A DNA stretch of 64,000 nucleotides, taken from positions 1 through 64,000 of the forward strand of contig NZ_JBHSKT010000004.1 in assembly GCF_042657365.1 (NCBI RefSeq), in the 5' to 3' direction. The DNA is from Adhaeribacter_A terreus (lineage in GTDB: Bacteria > Bacteroidota > Bacteroidia > Cytophagales > Hymenobacteraceae). The notes under the pieces are model-generated. The model ran no database searches. It saw nothing but the letters and a program-made list of their open reading frames with translations, and was not told where the DNA came from. Below are positions 33,891-41,607 of this stretch, in pieces; the first letter of the stretch is position 1; every line of letters begins with the position of its first letter. The position numbers and the translations under genes are program-made.

Positions 33891-33898
33891 ATAAATAT
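33891..33898 (-). promoter_or_regulatory. Possible -7 box for the type B cargo gene
   Basis: The minus strand reads TATATTTA, one base from TAnnTTTG, 22 bases before the start codon. Confidence 0.3.
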
Positions 33899-34000
33899 AG
33901 TCGGATTAAAACCTGAAACCGTTGCCTGAGCTATAACATAAAAGATTGGCTTCATTTTTTCTCTGCATAAAACTATATCCTTTTCGCCCTGAAAACTAAA

Positions 34001-34034
34001 AAAGCCGCCCGGAAATTTTCCAGAGCGGCTTTTC
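34001..34034 (-). terminator. Terminator of tdk
   Basis: AAAAGCCGC and GCGGCTTTT flank a 16-base loop. On the minus strand the hairpin is followed by six T. Confidence 0.8.
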
Positions 34035-34045
34035 TTATTCCTTCG

Positions 34046-34075
34046 GGTTTTCCCCCTCAAAACGGTAGCGTTTTA
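34046..34075 (-). repeat. 30-bp dispersed motif
   Basis: Minus orientation; AAAACGCTACCGTTTT with right end GAAAACCC. Confidence 0.7.
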
Positions 34076-34086
34076 CACGCCAAAAC

Positions 34087-34680
34087 TCACGACTTCCCTT
34101 TCATGCCTTCCAGAAAACAATGGCGGCAGCGGGCTTCGTAACTATCGGTTTCACCTAACAAAATTTTCTGCGCCGAAGCCGCGTTCCGGAACGAATAAGA
34201 AGCAATATCGCCACACTGCATGCAAACCGCGTGCACTTTGGTAACGTATTCGGCCACGCCCATTAAAGCCGGCATCGGCCCGAACGGTTTGCCCAGATAA
34301 TCCATATCAAGACCTGCCGCAATAACCCTTATGCCGCTGTTGGCCAGCTGCACGCACACGTCTACCAGGCCTTCGTCAAAAAACTGGGCTTCATCTATGC
34401 CTACCACATCGCAGCTAGAGCCTAAAAGCAACATATCGTGCGCAAAACTTACCGGCGTAGAACGAATAGCATTGGCATTATGCGAAACCACATCTTCCAC
34501 ATGGTAACGCGTATCGATGGCCGGTTTAAAGATCTCTACTTTCTGTTTCGCAATCTTCGCGCGGTTCAATCTTCGGATCAGTTCTTCGGTTTTGCCCGAA
34601 AACATGGAGCCGCAGATCACTTCTATCCAGCCGCGGCGGTGTATGTGCGTGGAGTTTCCAACGCGGGGTTCTATGAACAT
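34087..34680 (-). CDS. tdk: Thymidine kinase (type II)
   Basis: A 197-residue enzyme that phosphorylates thymidine with ATP in the pyrimidine salvage pathway. The P-loop GSMFSGKT is at residues 24-31, the magnesium-binding DEAQFF in the middle and the catalytic glutamate is within that stretch. The zinc-binding cysteines of the lasso domain are CMQC and CRHC near the C-terminus. Length is normal. It is transcribed alone. Confidence 0.95.
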   Translation of the reverse strand: MFIEPRVGNSTHIHRRGWIEVICGSMFSGKTEELIRRLNRAKIAKQKVEIFKPAIDTRYHVEDVVSHNANAIRSTPVSFAHDMLLLGSSCDVVGIDEAQFFDEGLVDVCVQLANSGIRVIAAGLDMDYLGKPFGPMPALMGVAEYVTKVHAVCMQCGDIASYSFRNAASAQKILLGETDSYEARCRHCFLEGMKGKS

Positions 34681-34717
34681 TTTTTAATGTGCTAATTTTT
34701 TAATGTGCTAATGTGCT

Positions 34718-34817
34718 GTCCCCCTTTGGAGGGGGTTGGGGGGAGGATTTTCACGTTATCAGAAAAATAAATCAGAAATGCGTAAAAATCCTCCCCCTAC
34801 CCCCTCCAAAGGGGGAC
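34718..34817. mobile_element. MITE/REPIN-like inverted-repeat element, copy B
   Basis: 100 bp. It has the same GTCCCCCTTTGGAGGGGG-type inverted ends as copy A and the core TCAGAAATGCGTA. It lies between tdk and the ferredoxin gene. Confidence 0.75.
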
Positions 34818-34877
34818 TTTTCTTCTGCACTGAAAGCGCTACGCAGCGACCTCCAACCTTTCTGATCTCTCAATCAA

Positions 34878-35201
34878 TTAACCCGTGTATTTTTGGTGCG
34901 GCAATTGCGTTGCTTTCGGCACCCGAACCGAAACTTCGCCCTGCAGCACCGTACACTGGCAAGTCAGGCGTTCGGTGGGTTTCAGGCGGCCGGCTTCGCG
35001 GTATTTTAATTCGGCGGCGGTTTCGGGGCTCAGGTTTTGCATGCCACTTAAAACCTGCATGCGGCAGGTGGTGCAACGGCCTTTGGCTCCGCAGGCGTGC
35101 ATCCAGTCGGTGCCGGTAGCCTGAATGGCGCTTAAAACCGTTTGCGGCGGGCTTACGTTAACCCGGAGGTTAGCCAGGTTTTGCACCGTGAAATTTGCCA
35201 T
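34878..35201 (-). CDS. 2Fe-2S ferredoxin
   Basis: A 107-residue plant-type ferredoxin. Cluster ligands are the cysteines in HACGAKGRCTTC (three in the usual C-x4/5-C-x2-C spacing) and a fourth in RLTCQC. It starts MANFTVQNLANLRVNVSPPQTVLSAIQATG. The redox partner is unknown. It is divergent from the gene at 35235, with a 33-base gap. Confidence 0.88.
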   Translation of the reverse strand: MANFTVQNLANLRVNVSPPQTVLSAIQATGTDWMHACGAKGRCTTCRMQVLSGMQNLSPETAAELKYREAGRLKPTERLTCQCTVLQGEVSVRVPKATQLPHQKYTG

Positions 35202-35208
35202 ATTTTTT

Positions 35209-35216
35209 TATCTTTA
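35209..35216 (+). promoter_or_regulatory. Possible -7 box for the gene at 35235
   Basis: TATCTTTA differs at one base from TAnnTTTG and lies 18 bases before the ATG. The -33 position is not clear. Confidence 0.3.
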
Positions 35217-35234
35217 CCCGCAGAAGCTATCGTA

Positions 35235-36464
35235 ATGGAAGACAAATATAATACATTAAGCCTGGAACAGTACAGCCGCAACCTCGCAAAACTTCTTTGC
35301 GACCGGTATTTCGCAAACCACGAAACCATCAACGGCCAGCAACTCATCACGTTTTCGCCGGTTAAGCAAATTAACCTTTTCGTGATAAAAGAGCTGCTCA
35401 TTAGCTGGAATCGCGAAATGGCTAACCTGAAAAGTCCGTATTTCGATTTCGAAGACGAAGAAGTAAAAACGAGCCTGAAGCAATTCATGAACGTGCTTTC
35501 GCGCAAGATCCTCATTCGTCGCCCGCACTTTGAGCCGCTTTTGCAGAAAGCCATCCTGGATACTTTTACCCTGGTGCTGCACCCGGGCACAAGCTTCGAC
35601 GAGAAGTTTTTGCAGGTGCAGGAAGAAGTTACGCCGGCTAAATTGCAGGACCACATAAAATACCTCGACCTGAACAAAACGCATTTCAGCGAATTCCTGC
35701 AAACGCTGCCACCACAAACATTAGATAAAGCCGCGGTGCTTCAGAAATTCCGGCTTTATACGCAGGCGCATTACCGCGACCTCACTCCTGCCGATGCCTT
35801 GCTGGAACAACTCAACACGCTGCTTCCCATCTCGAAACAGGATATTCTGGAGAAAGCTGTTGCGCCGGCATTTACCTCAACCAGCCCTGCTCCGGAAAAA
35901 ACAGCTTTCACTGCCGCTCCGGAACCGGCTTCCGGCCCGATGCATAATATTCCGGCGGCCGATACCAATGCGGTTTTTGAGAAAGCAACAGTTCCGGCTT
36001 CCGGCCCGACCGGACCGGCTTCTTTTCCAAAGTCAGAGCCAATACAACCGCTTGCCCAACCTATTCCGGCGCCGGCAGCAACCATGCCGCCGGTTACCAC
36101 AGCCACTCCTTCGCCAGCCAGCCAGCCAGACGTAAAGCTTTACGAGAAATTCAAAACCGAAAAGCCTAACCTGAACGAAACGCTGAAGAAACCGGAAACG
36201 CCGAACTTAGCCGACAAAGACACCCGTAAAATTGAAAGCCTGAAAGAATCTATTTCTATTAATCAGCGCTTTTCTTTCATAAACGAACTTTTTAACGGCG
36301 AAAACCTGGAATACTACGAAGCCATCCAGATCCTGGACGCAAAACCAGATGCCGAATCGGCGAAGCATTTTTTACTGGAAGAGCTGGCGGCCAAACACAA
36401 CTGGGTGAAAAAAGAAGAACACCTGAACAAACTGCTGCGCCTGATAGAACGCAAATTCGCGTAG
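35235..36464 (+). CDS. Conserved hypothetical protein with Pro/Ala-rich linker
   Basis: 409 residues from the ATG at 35235 (MEDKYNTLSLEQYSRNLAK). The open frame continues 31 codons upstream into the ferredoxin gene, but those residues look non-coding. The N-terminal 190 residues are helical, with ANLKSPYFDFEDEEVKTSLKQFMNVLSRKI. A disordered Pro/Ala/Thr linker follows (about 210-310) with imperfect repeats such as PASGP and EPIQPLAQP. A C-terminal helical domain (about 330-409) has the look of an oligomerisation module (ISINQRFSFINELFNGENLEYYEAIQ). I do not recognise the function. There is no signal peptide, so it is cytoplasmic. Confidence 0.7.
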   Translation: MEDKYNTLSLEQYSRNLAKLLCDRYFANHETINGQQLITFSPVKQINLFVIKELLISWNREMANLKSPYFDFEDEEVKTSLKQFMNVLSRKILIRRPHFEPLLQKAILDTFTLVLHPGTSFDEKFLQVQEEVTPAKLQDHIKYLDLNKTHFSEFLQTLPPQTLDKAAVLQKFRLYTQAHYRDLTPADALLEQLNTLLPISKQDILEKAVAPAFTSTSPAPEKTAFTAAPEPASGPMHNIPAADTNAVFEKATVPASGPTGPASFPKSEPIQPLAQPIPAPAATMPPVTTATPSPASQPDVKLYEKFKTEKPNLNETLKKPETPNLADKDTRKIESLKESISINQRFSFINELFNGENLEYYEAIQILDAKPDAESAKHFLLEELAAKHNWVKKEEHLNKLLRLIERKFA

Positions 36465-36477
36465 TTCAAAGTTTGCT

Positions 36478-36507
36478 AAAACGCTATGCTTTTAAGCTTA
36501 AAAACCC
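36478..36507 (+). repeat. 30-bp dispersed motif
   Basis: Plus orientation; AAAACGCTATGCTTTT. Its right end AAAAACCC is the left stem of the terminator. Confidence 0.75.
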
Positions 36508-36531
36508 GGTTCAGGATTAGAACCGGGTTTT
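36501..36531 (+). terminator. Terminator after the 409-residue protein gene
   Basis: AAAACCCGGTTC pairs perfectly with GAACCGGGTTTT around AGGATTA, followed by TCTTTT. Confidence 0.85.
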
Positions 36532-36556
36532 CTTTTGCCCGCATATTTACATTTAA

Positions 36557-36586
36557 GAAACGCTATCTTTTCCAGGCACAAAACTC
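36557..36586 (+). repeat. 30-bp dispersed motif
   Basis: Plus orientation; GAAACGCTATCTTTTC and CAAAACTC. Confidence 0.6.
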
Positions 36587-36713
36587 TTATCGCAAAAGTA
36601 CAACTCCGTTTTTCAGAAGCTCCCGTAAAATTAAAAGTGTCAGGCTGCTCTATTTACAGTTCATTCTCAGCAGCTTAACCTTTAAATATTCACTAAACGA
36701 AAGGAGTAATAAA

Positions 36714-36956
36714 ATGAAACGCTGGATAATTTACATGTTAATTATTGTAGTTAACGCCGCCGGCCTTACCGCCACTGCCAACATTGCTGACCGCGACCGC
36801 GATGGAAATTCAAAGAATGCCACTACCCTGAAAATGAAGCCCCGCAAACTGAGCAAACAAACCGCCAAACTCAGACAAAGCCGCAACAAAGACCGCAAAA
36901 AGCACATGGCCTACATCAAAAAATCGAATCAGCAACGAAATAAACATAAGAAATAA
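36714..36956 (+). CDS. Small secreted, strongly basic protein
   Basis: 80 residues from the ATG at 36714. AAAGGAG at 36700-36706 is a strong ribosome site that fixes the start; the frame is open further upstream, but those codons look non-coding. Residues 1-24 form a signal peptide (MKRWIIYMLIIVVNAAGLTATA). The mature part is almost entirely Lys, Arg, Asn, Gln and His in its last 45 residues (SKQTAKLRQSRNKDRKKHMAYIKK), with an early DRDRDGNS acidic patch. It could bind LPS, nucleic acid or an acidic partner in the periplasm. No homologue is recognised. A terminator follows. Confidence 0.65.
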   Translation: MKRWIIYMLIIVVNAAGLTATANIADRDRDGNSKNATTLKMKPRKLSKQTAKLRQSRNKDRKKHMAYIKKSNQQRNKHKK

Positions 36957-36966
36957 CGAATAACAT

Positions 36967-37007
36967 AAAAAGAAACGGCTTTCTAAAACAGGAAGCCGTT
37001 TCTTTTT
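36967..37007 (+). terminator. Terminator of the small basic protein gene
   Basis: AAAAAGAAACGGCTTTC and GGAAGCCGTTTCTTTTT form a 17-bp stem with one mismatch around TAAAACA. Confidence 0.85.
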
Positions 37008-37262
37008 ATGGATAGGTTTGTTTGTCTGAATTGGGATTTGTCAGATTTAAGGATTAATGGATTTTGGTGCTCCACGCCTTAAAAGGCGTGGCAATTCAAT
37101 TTATCTGCTCCTGCAAACGGCAATGAATTTTGCCTTTGAACACGATTTTTAGGATTTTGGGGATGGTCAGGATTTGGTTTGAATCAGGCTTCCACCTCAA
37201 AAGTAAGTAGCAGAGCAAATCAACCACCCAAACCCCTCCTATCCAGGCGGGGAGCATTAAAT

Positions 37263-37289
37263 CCGTCAGCTAAAGCAGGCGACAATGAA
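37263..37289 (+). repeat. CCGTC-hairpin repeat, second copy
   Basis: CCGTCAGCTAAAGCAG followed by GCGACAATGAATTT. The first copy is at 24655-24680; both carry CAATG and a T run after the hairpin. Confidence 0.55.
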
Positions 37290-37404
37290 TTTAGAACCAT
37301 TTACATTTCAATCTCACAATATCGCCAGTGCAGCGTCGCGCGAAAATCACGTTAATTAAGAAAGCTAAAATAAAAGAAGCTAACTACGAAGGGGAATGAT
37401 ACCA

Positions 37405-37506
37405 GTTTCTGTGAGAGCGGCCTCCAAGCTTACCGGTGGCTTTAGCCAGCCCGGAAGGGCAGGTAAGGTTGCAGCCGCGAACGCAGAAACGAAGCCCGCC
37501 CGGCTT
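37405..37506 (+). ncRNA. Candidate structured RNA or DNA element with nested helices
   Basis: Complementary segments nest as follows: GTTTCTG (37405-37411) with CAGAAAC (37484-37490); GCGGC (37417-37421) with GCCGC (37474-37478); CAA plus CTTACC (37425-37434) with GGTAAG plus TTG (37462-37471). Inside these sit two hairpins, TGGC/GCCA (37437-37448) and GCCC-GGAA-GGGC (37449-37460) with a GNRA-class loop, making a three-way junction. A further hairpin AAGCC/GGCTT follows (37492-37506). The GNRA loop exists only on the plus strand. No promoter was fixed. Confidence 0.5.
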
Positions 37507-37564
37507 GAGGGAATAAATTGCCGATGAAAGTGAGAAGTCAGATGTTTAGCAGAAAAGGTATTTC

Positions 37565-37594
37565 AAAAGCGCTATCCTTTGTAGCCCAAAAACT
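37565..37594 (+). repeat. 30-bp dispersed motif
   Basis: Plus orientation with a changed left block (AAAAGCGCTATCC); right block CAAAAACT. Confidence 0.55.
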
Positions 37595-37636
37595 GCAGCC
37601 CGCCGATGAGGTCCTTCGCTAGCGTTCAGGATGACA

Positions 37637-37666
37637 AAAATGGTATGCTTTCAAGCCTAAAAACAC
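37637..37666 (+). repeat. 30-bp dispersed motif
   Basis: Plus orientation; AAAATGGTATGCTTTC and TAAAAACA. Confidence 0.6.
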
Positions 37667-37730
37667 AATAGCAAACAATACTCCAACCCGAAGAGATTTC
37701 TCCTCACGTCGAGATGACGGGAAAGACAAA

Positions 37731-37760
37731 AAAACGCTATACTTTTCAGCCTAAAAACTA
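37731..37760 (+). repeat. 30-bp dispersed motif
   Basis: Plus orientation; AAAACGCTATACTTTTC and TAAAAACT. Third copy in 200 bases. Confidence 0.75.
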
Positions 37761-37771
37761 TTAAAACCCCA

Positions 37772-37972
37772 TTACTTTAATCTCCGCAACAACCTCCCCA
37801 CAACCACCATCTTCCTCCCATTAGCAAACTCCACCAGCATACTGCCATTCTTACCCCTTATACATTTCCCATCGGGTCTGCGCACGGCGCGGCATTTTGC
37901 CTGGCGCAAAGCTTCATCGGTGTGGCGGTCGCCGAGGTAATAATATTCGAAAATGGTAGGCAAAACGAGCAA
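37772..37972 (-). CDS. Small basic protein downstream of rodA
   Basis: 66 residues. The second half (DGKCIRGKNGSMLVEFANGRKMVVVGRLLRRLK) looks like a compact beta domain with two cysteines (KCRAV and GKCIRG) that could bind metal. I have an unverified recollection of similar short proteins in related genomes. It begins four bases after the rodA stop on the same strand, so it is probably the last gene of the mre operon. The exact start is uncertain, because no ribosome site is obvious. Confidence 0.55.
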   Translation of the reverse strand: MLVLPTIFEYYYLGDRHTDEALRQAKCRAVRRPDGKCIRGKNGSMLVEFANGRKMVVVGRLLRRLK

Positions 37973-37976
37973 AAAA

Positions 37977-39254
37977 CTAACGGGTTAAGTCTTGCTTGCG
38001 GTTCGCGTCTATAGCCAGCAAAATGAACAGCAAAGTTGTGAATGACCACAGCGAAGAGCCGCCATAGCTGAAGAACGGCAACGGAATACCCACAACCGGC
38101 GCCAAACCAATGGTCATACCCACATTTACTAGGAAGTGAAAGAAAATGATAGAAGCCACGCAGTAACCGTAAGTCCTTCCGAAAACCGATTTCTGACGCT
38201 CCGCAATTTTCACAATACGGGTTAGCAGCAGCATAAACAAACCAATTACCACCACACTTCCTACCCAGCCATGCTCCTCGCCGATGGTGCAGAAAATGAA
38301 GTCGGTGCTTTGCTCCGGCACAAAATCGAATTTGGTTTGTGTACCTTCCAGAAAACCTTTGCCTGTGAAACCACCCGAGCCGATAGCGATTTTACTTTGC
38401 GTTACATTCCAGCCAAAGCCCCGCGGGTCCGCTTCCGGACTGATAAGCGCTTTGATCCGGTTCTGCTGGTGCTCCTGCAACACATTATTCACAAAAAAGT
38501 CTACGCTGAAGATCATCCCGATAGCCGCGCCATAGATCATCAGAATCATCGGCCACTTCCGCATCAGGATTCGTTGATTCGCCCAAAGCCATAAACCAAG
38601 CCCCACCGTTATTACCAGGATCAGATAAAGTTTGGGAAAAAGCAGCGTAGAAATAAACAGCGCAACCGCTACGGTACCCACGATCAGGATCAGCGGCGAC
38701 ATGCCTTCGCGGAAATAAGCTAACAGGAAAGCCCCGAAAACCAGCGCCGACCCCGTTTCGTTCTGCAACAAAATAATGAAAGGCGGAAGCAAAGTCAGGA
38801 AAACAAGTTTGGCGTGATCCTGCCAGTTTTGCTGCCGTAAGTTTACGCTACTCAGGAATTTGGAAACCGCCAGTGCAGTAGCAAACTTCGCAAATTCAGC
38901 GGGTTGTAAACGCACCGCTCCCAATTCCAGCCAACTTCGGGAACCTTTGATCGGGTTAGCCAGAATAAGAGTTGCCAGCAAAAGCAATATCATGCCGCCG
39001 TAAATAATATAAGCCAGCGAATCGTAAGCCTTGTAATCTATTACCAGAATTACAATTATGAGAAGTACCGAAGTACCGATCCAAGCCAGCTGCTTGCCGG
39101 AATTTATATCCCAGCTGAAAATATTGATCACGTTGTCGGGGCTGTAAACGGCCGCGTACACGTTTAGCCAGCCTAAGCCAACCATTAAAAAATATAAGAA
39201 CACCGTTGGCCAGTCAAGGCTCTGCCGGAGTTTCGAAGATCGGGTCAGGGCCAT
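37977..39254 (-). CDS. rodA: Rod-shape SEDS peptidoglycan polymerase RodA
   Basis: A 425-residue membrane protein with about 10 transmembrane helices. RodA polymerises lipid II into glycan strands in partnership with PBP2 in the elongasome. The family traits are LELGAVRLQPAEFAK near residues 110-125, the catalytic-loop region after NETGSALVFGAF, and the C-terminal GIPLPFFSYGGSSL. Its ATG overlaps the PBP2 stop by one base, so translation is coupled. Confidence 0.95.
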   Translation of the reverse strand: MALTRSSKLRQSLDWPTVFLYFLMVGLGWLNVYAAVYSPDNVINIFSWDINSGKQLAWIGTSVLLIIVILVIDYKAYDSLAYIIYGGMILLLLATLILANPIKGSRSWLELGAVRLQPAEFAKFATALAVSKFLSSVNLRQQNWQDHAKLVFLTLLPPFIILLQNETGSALVFGAFLLAYFREGMSPLILIVGTVAVALFISTLLFPKLYLILVITVGLGLWLWANQRILMRKWPMILMIYGAAIGMIFSVDFFVNNVLQEHQQNRIKALISPEADPRGFGWNVTQSKIAIGSGGFTGKGFLEGTQTKFDFVPEQSTDFIFCTIGEEHGWVGSVVVIGLFMLLLTRIVKIAERQKSVFGRTYGYCVASIIFFHFLVNVGMTIGLAPVVGIPLPFFSYGGSSLWSFTTLLFILLAIDANRKQDLTR

Positions 39255-41089
39255 TAGTGTTTCTTTTTAGGTTTGAATTTTCCGGCCAACACCCAGTCTT
39301 CCCAGCCTTGCCGCGGCTTGGAAATGGTATCGGTCAGGTATTTTTCGATCATTAAGCCGGCCAGCGGTGCAGAGGAGATCGCGCCGAAACCAGCATTCTC
39401 AATATAAACTGCAATGGCAATTTTCGGATTTTCGCGCGGCGCAAAAGCTACGAAAACGGCGTGGTCATCGCCGTGCGGGTTTTCGGCCGTTCCGGTTTTA
39501 CCTAAAACAGTTATCCCAACGTGCGCTAATTTTGCATAAATACCAGTTCCGCGGGCTACCACATCTTCCATGCCATCCAGCACCGGTTCAAAATATTTCT
39601 GATCTACGGAAGTATAATGCTTCTGCGAATATTTAGGCAACGGCTTCCCTTTTTCACCAACCGAACGAATGATGTGCGGGGTATAATAAAAGCCACGATT
39701 CGCCATAATAGCCATTAAATTAGCCATTTGCAGCGGCGTAACCCCCATTTCCCCTTGCCCGATACTTACCGAATAGAAGTTCGAGAATTTCCAGCGGTTT
39801 TCGCCGTAATATTTATTATAAAGTTTGGAAGAAGCTACAATTCCTTTCTTCTCATTTGGCAGATCGATCCCCAGCTTATCGCCGAAACCAAACGTTAAAA
39901 CCTGCTCCCGCCAATGATCCAACCCAATCCGGCTATCCACAAAAATATTCCGCGATTTGCCCTGGTTAATTTCGTTGCGGAAAACCTGGTAAAAATAGGG
40001 GTTGCAGGAATGTTTAATGGCAATTCTTAAATTAGTGGGCGCTTCGTGGCCGTGCGAACATTTTACCAGGTTCTGGTTACACGGAAAACCGGTATTGGGC
40101 GTAATGATACCATCCTGCATGGCTACCAAAGCCTGCACCAGTTTAAAGATCGAACCCGGCGGGTACGTTGCCATGATCGGCCGGTTGAAAAGCGTTTTTA
40201 AGGAATCGCGCTGTAATTTGGTATAATTTCTCCCGAATTCCTTACCGGTCAGTAAACTTGGATCGTAGCCAGGCGCTGAAACGTAAGCCAGAATTTCGCC
40301 GGTAGCGGGTTCAATAGCCACCACCGAACCTACTTTGCCTTTCATCAGCTTTTCGCCGTACTGTTGCAATTCAAGGTCTATGGTGCTCACCAGGTTTTCG
40401 CCGGCTACCGAGAGCGTATCGTATTCGCCATCGCGGAAAGGGCCTTTGTCGATGCCGCGCACGTTTACCATTTTGTATTTCACGCCGCGCTTGCCCATCA
40501 GGTATTTTTCATACTCCGATTCTATGCCGCTAATACCCAGATAATCGCCGGGCAAATAACCGGCATATTCCGGTTTCTCCAGTTTGGCCGGACTAATTTC
40601 CCCAATGTAACCCAAGGCATGTGCCAGACTTTGATGGGTATAGCCCCGAACGGTACGCGCATTAATGAAAAAACCCGGAAAATCGGGGAGATATTCCTGA
40701 ATGGAAGCAAATTCCTGCGGCGAAAGGCGGGTTAAAAACGGCGATGGCTTTACGTAAGAATAGGTTTTGGCAGTCTTGATCTTTTCGCGAAATTCTTCTA
40801 CCGTTATGCCAAAAGTCTTGCAGAAATGTAAGGTATCGGGATTTTTAGCTTCTTTGGGCACCACCATCAGGTCGTAAACCGGCATGTTCTGTACCAGCAG
40901 TCGGCCATCACGGTCGTAGATCAGCCCCCGGAACGGGTACTGGATATTTTTCTGAATAGCATTGTTCTCGGCAGCAAGTTTATACTTATTGTCGATAACC
41001 TGAATGTAAAAAAGCTTCAGCGCATAGATGGCGGCCACAACAATAAAAATGGCCTGTATAACGTATTTCCGGTCTTCTAAGTACTTCAT
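39254..41089 (-). CDS. mrdA: Penicillin-binding protein 2 (elongasome transpeptidase)
   Basis: A 611-residue class B penicillin-binding protein. One N-terminal transmembrane helix (about 9-29) is followed by a dimerisation/pedestal domain with RGLIYDRDGRLL near residues 53-64. The transpeptidase domain carries the SxxK motif with Ser-313 (PPGSIFK), the second motif with SIGQGEMG nearby, and KTGTA at about 531-535. It cross-links peptidoglycan with RodA during cell elongation. The start overlaps mreD by four bases. Confidence 0.95.
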   Translation of the reverse strand: MKYLEDRKYVIQAIFIVVAAIYALKLFYIQVIDNKYKLAAENNAIQKNIQYPFRGLIYDRDGRLLVQNMPVYDLMVVPKEAKNPDTLHFCKTFGITVEEFREKIKTAKTYSYVKPSPFLTRLSPQEFASIQEYLPDFPGFFINARTVRGYTHQSLAHALGYIGEISPAKLEKPEYAGYLPGDYLGISGIESEYEKYLMGKRGVKYKMVNVRGIDKGPFRDGEYDTLSVAGENLVSTIDLELQQYGEKLMKGKVGSVVAIEPATGEILAYVSAPGYDPSLLTGKEFGRNYTKLQRDSLKTLFNRPIMATYPPGSIFKLVQALVAMQDGIITPNTGFPCNQNLVKCSHGHEAPTNLRIAIKHSCNPYFYQVFRNEINQGKSRNIFVDSRIGLDHWREQVLTFGFGDKLGIDLPNEKKGIVASSKLYNKYYGENRWKFSNFYSVSIGQGEMGVTPLQMANLMAIMANRGFYYTPHIIRSVGEKGKPLPKYSQKHYTSVDQKYFEPVLDGMEDVVARGTGIYAKLAHVGITVLGKTGTAENPHGDDHAVFVAFAPRENPKIAIAVYIENAGFGAISSAPLAGLMIEKYLTDTISKPRQGWEDWVLAGKFKPKKKH

Positions 41090-41607
41090 CGGGCCACGCG
41101 GCGCGCAGAGAAAAACAATAATTGCAAAATTACTACAACCATAAATGTATACAAAGTACTAGCCACGACTTTTAAGAGCGTAAACCCTACTACTTTCAAG
41201 CCGCCCAGTTCTAAAAAGAAGAGCAGCAAATGGTGCAGGAAGATCAGAATGAGGCTATAAGTAATAAACCAGCCCCAGCCCATTAGTCTTACATTCACCG
41301 AGTCGTTGGCATCGTATTCGTCGCGCGGCGTTAAAAACCGCAGCACATATGGCCGTACATAAGCCAATAACACACAAGACCCCGCATGAATTCCCGCGGT
41401 ATCGTAAAAAGTATCTACCGTAATGCCGGTGGTAAAACCCATGAGCAGCAAAATAACCGGCGACAGCTGAATGGGCAGAAATAGCAAAAACGCTATATAA
41501 ATATAGCAAAAACCCGTATCGAACAGCACCAGGTATTTTACCAGGAAAACCTGCAAGGCAATAAAAATAAAGAATTGCAGCAAATGGCTTAACCCAAGCT
41601 TATTCAT
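41086..41607 (-). CDS. mreD: Rod-shape-determining protein MreD
   Basis: A 173-residue protein with about five transmembrane helices, typical of MreD in Bacteroidota. It links MreC to the membrane elongation machinery. Identification rests mainly on its position between mreC and mrdA, its length and its hydrophobic profile, because the family is poorly conserved. It overlaps mreC by eight bases and mrdA by four. Confidence 0.88.
   Translation of the reverse strand: MNKLGLSHLLQFFIFIALQVFLVKYLVLFDTGFCYIYIAFLLFLPIQLSPVILLLMGFTTGITVDTFYDTAGIHAGSCVLLAYVRPYVLRFLTPRDEYDANDSVNVRLMGWGWFITYSLILIFLHHLLLFFLELGGLKVVGFTLLKVVASTLYTFMVVVILQLLFFSARRVAR

Larger units (their letters stand above)
37008..37771. 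other. 764-base gene-free stretch full of repeats and structured sequence
   Basis: It contains a CCACGCCTT/AAGGCGTGG palindrome (37072-37091), AGGATTTTGG-type units, a CCGTC...CAATGAATTT repeat (37263-37289), the multi-helix structure at 37405-37506, two GGATGAC-type repeats (37608-37635 and 37690-37720) and three 30-bp motif copies. No coding frame is convincing. Confidence 0.65.

Noticed and set aside
33872..34060. 62-codon minus-strand frame after tdk
   Set aside because: It crosses the tdk terminator and has no ribosome site.
37405..37506. The structured element as SRP RNA
   Set aside because: The GGAA loop is there, but the SRP internal loops (the AGCAG and AGG sides) are missing and the three-way junction does not fit.
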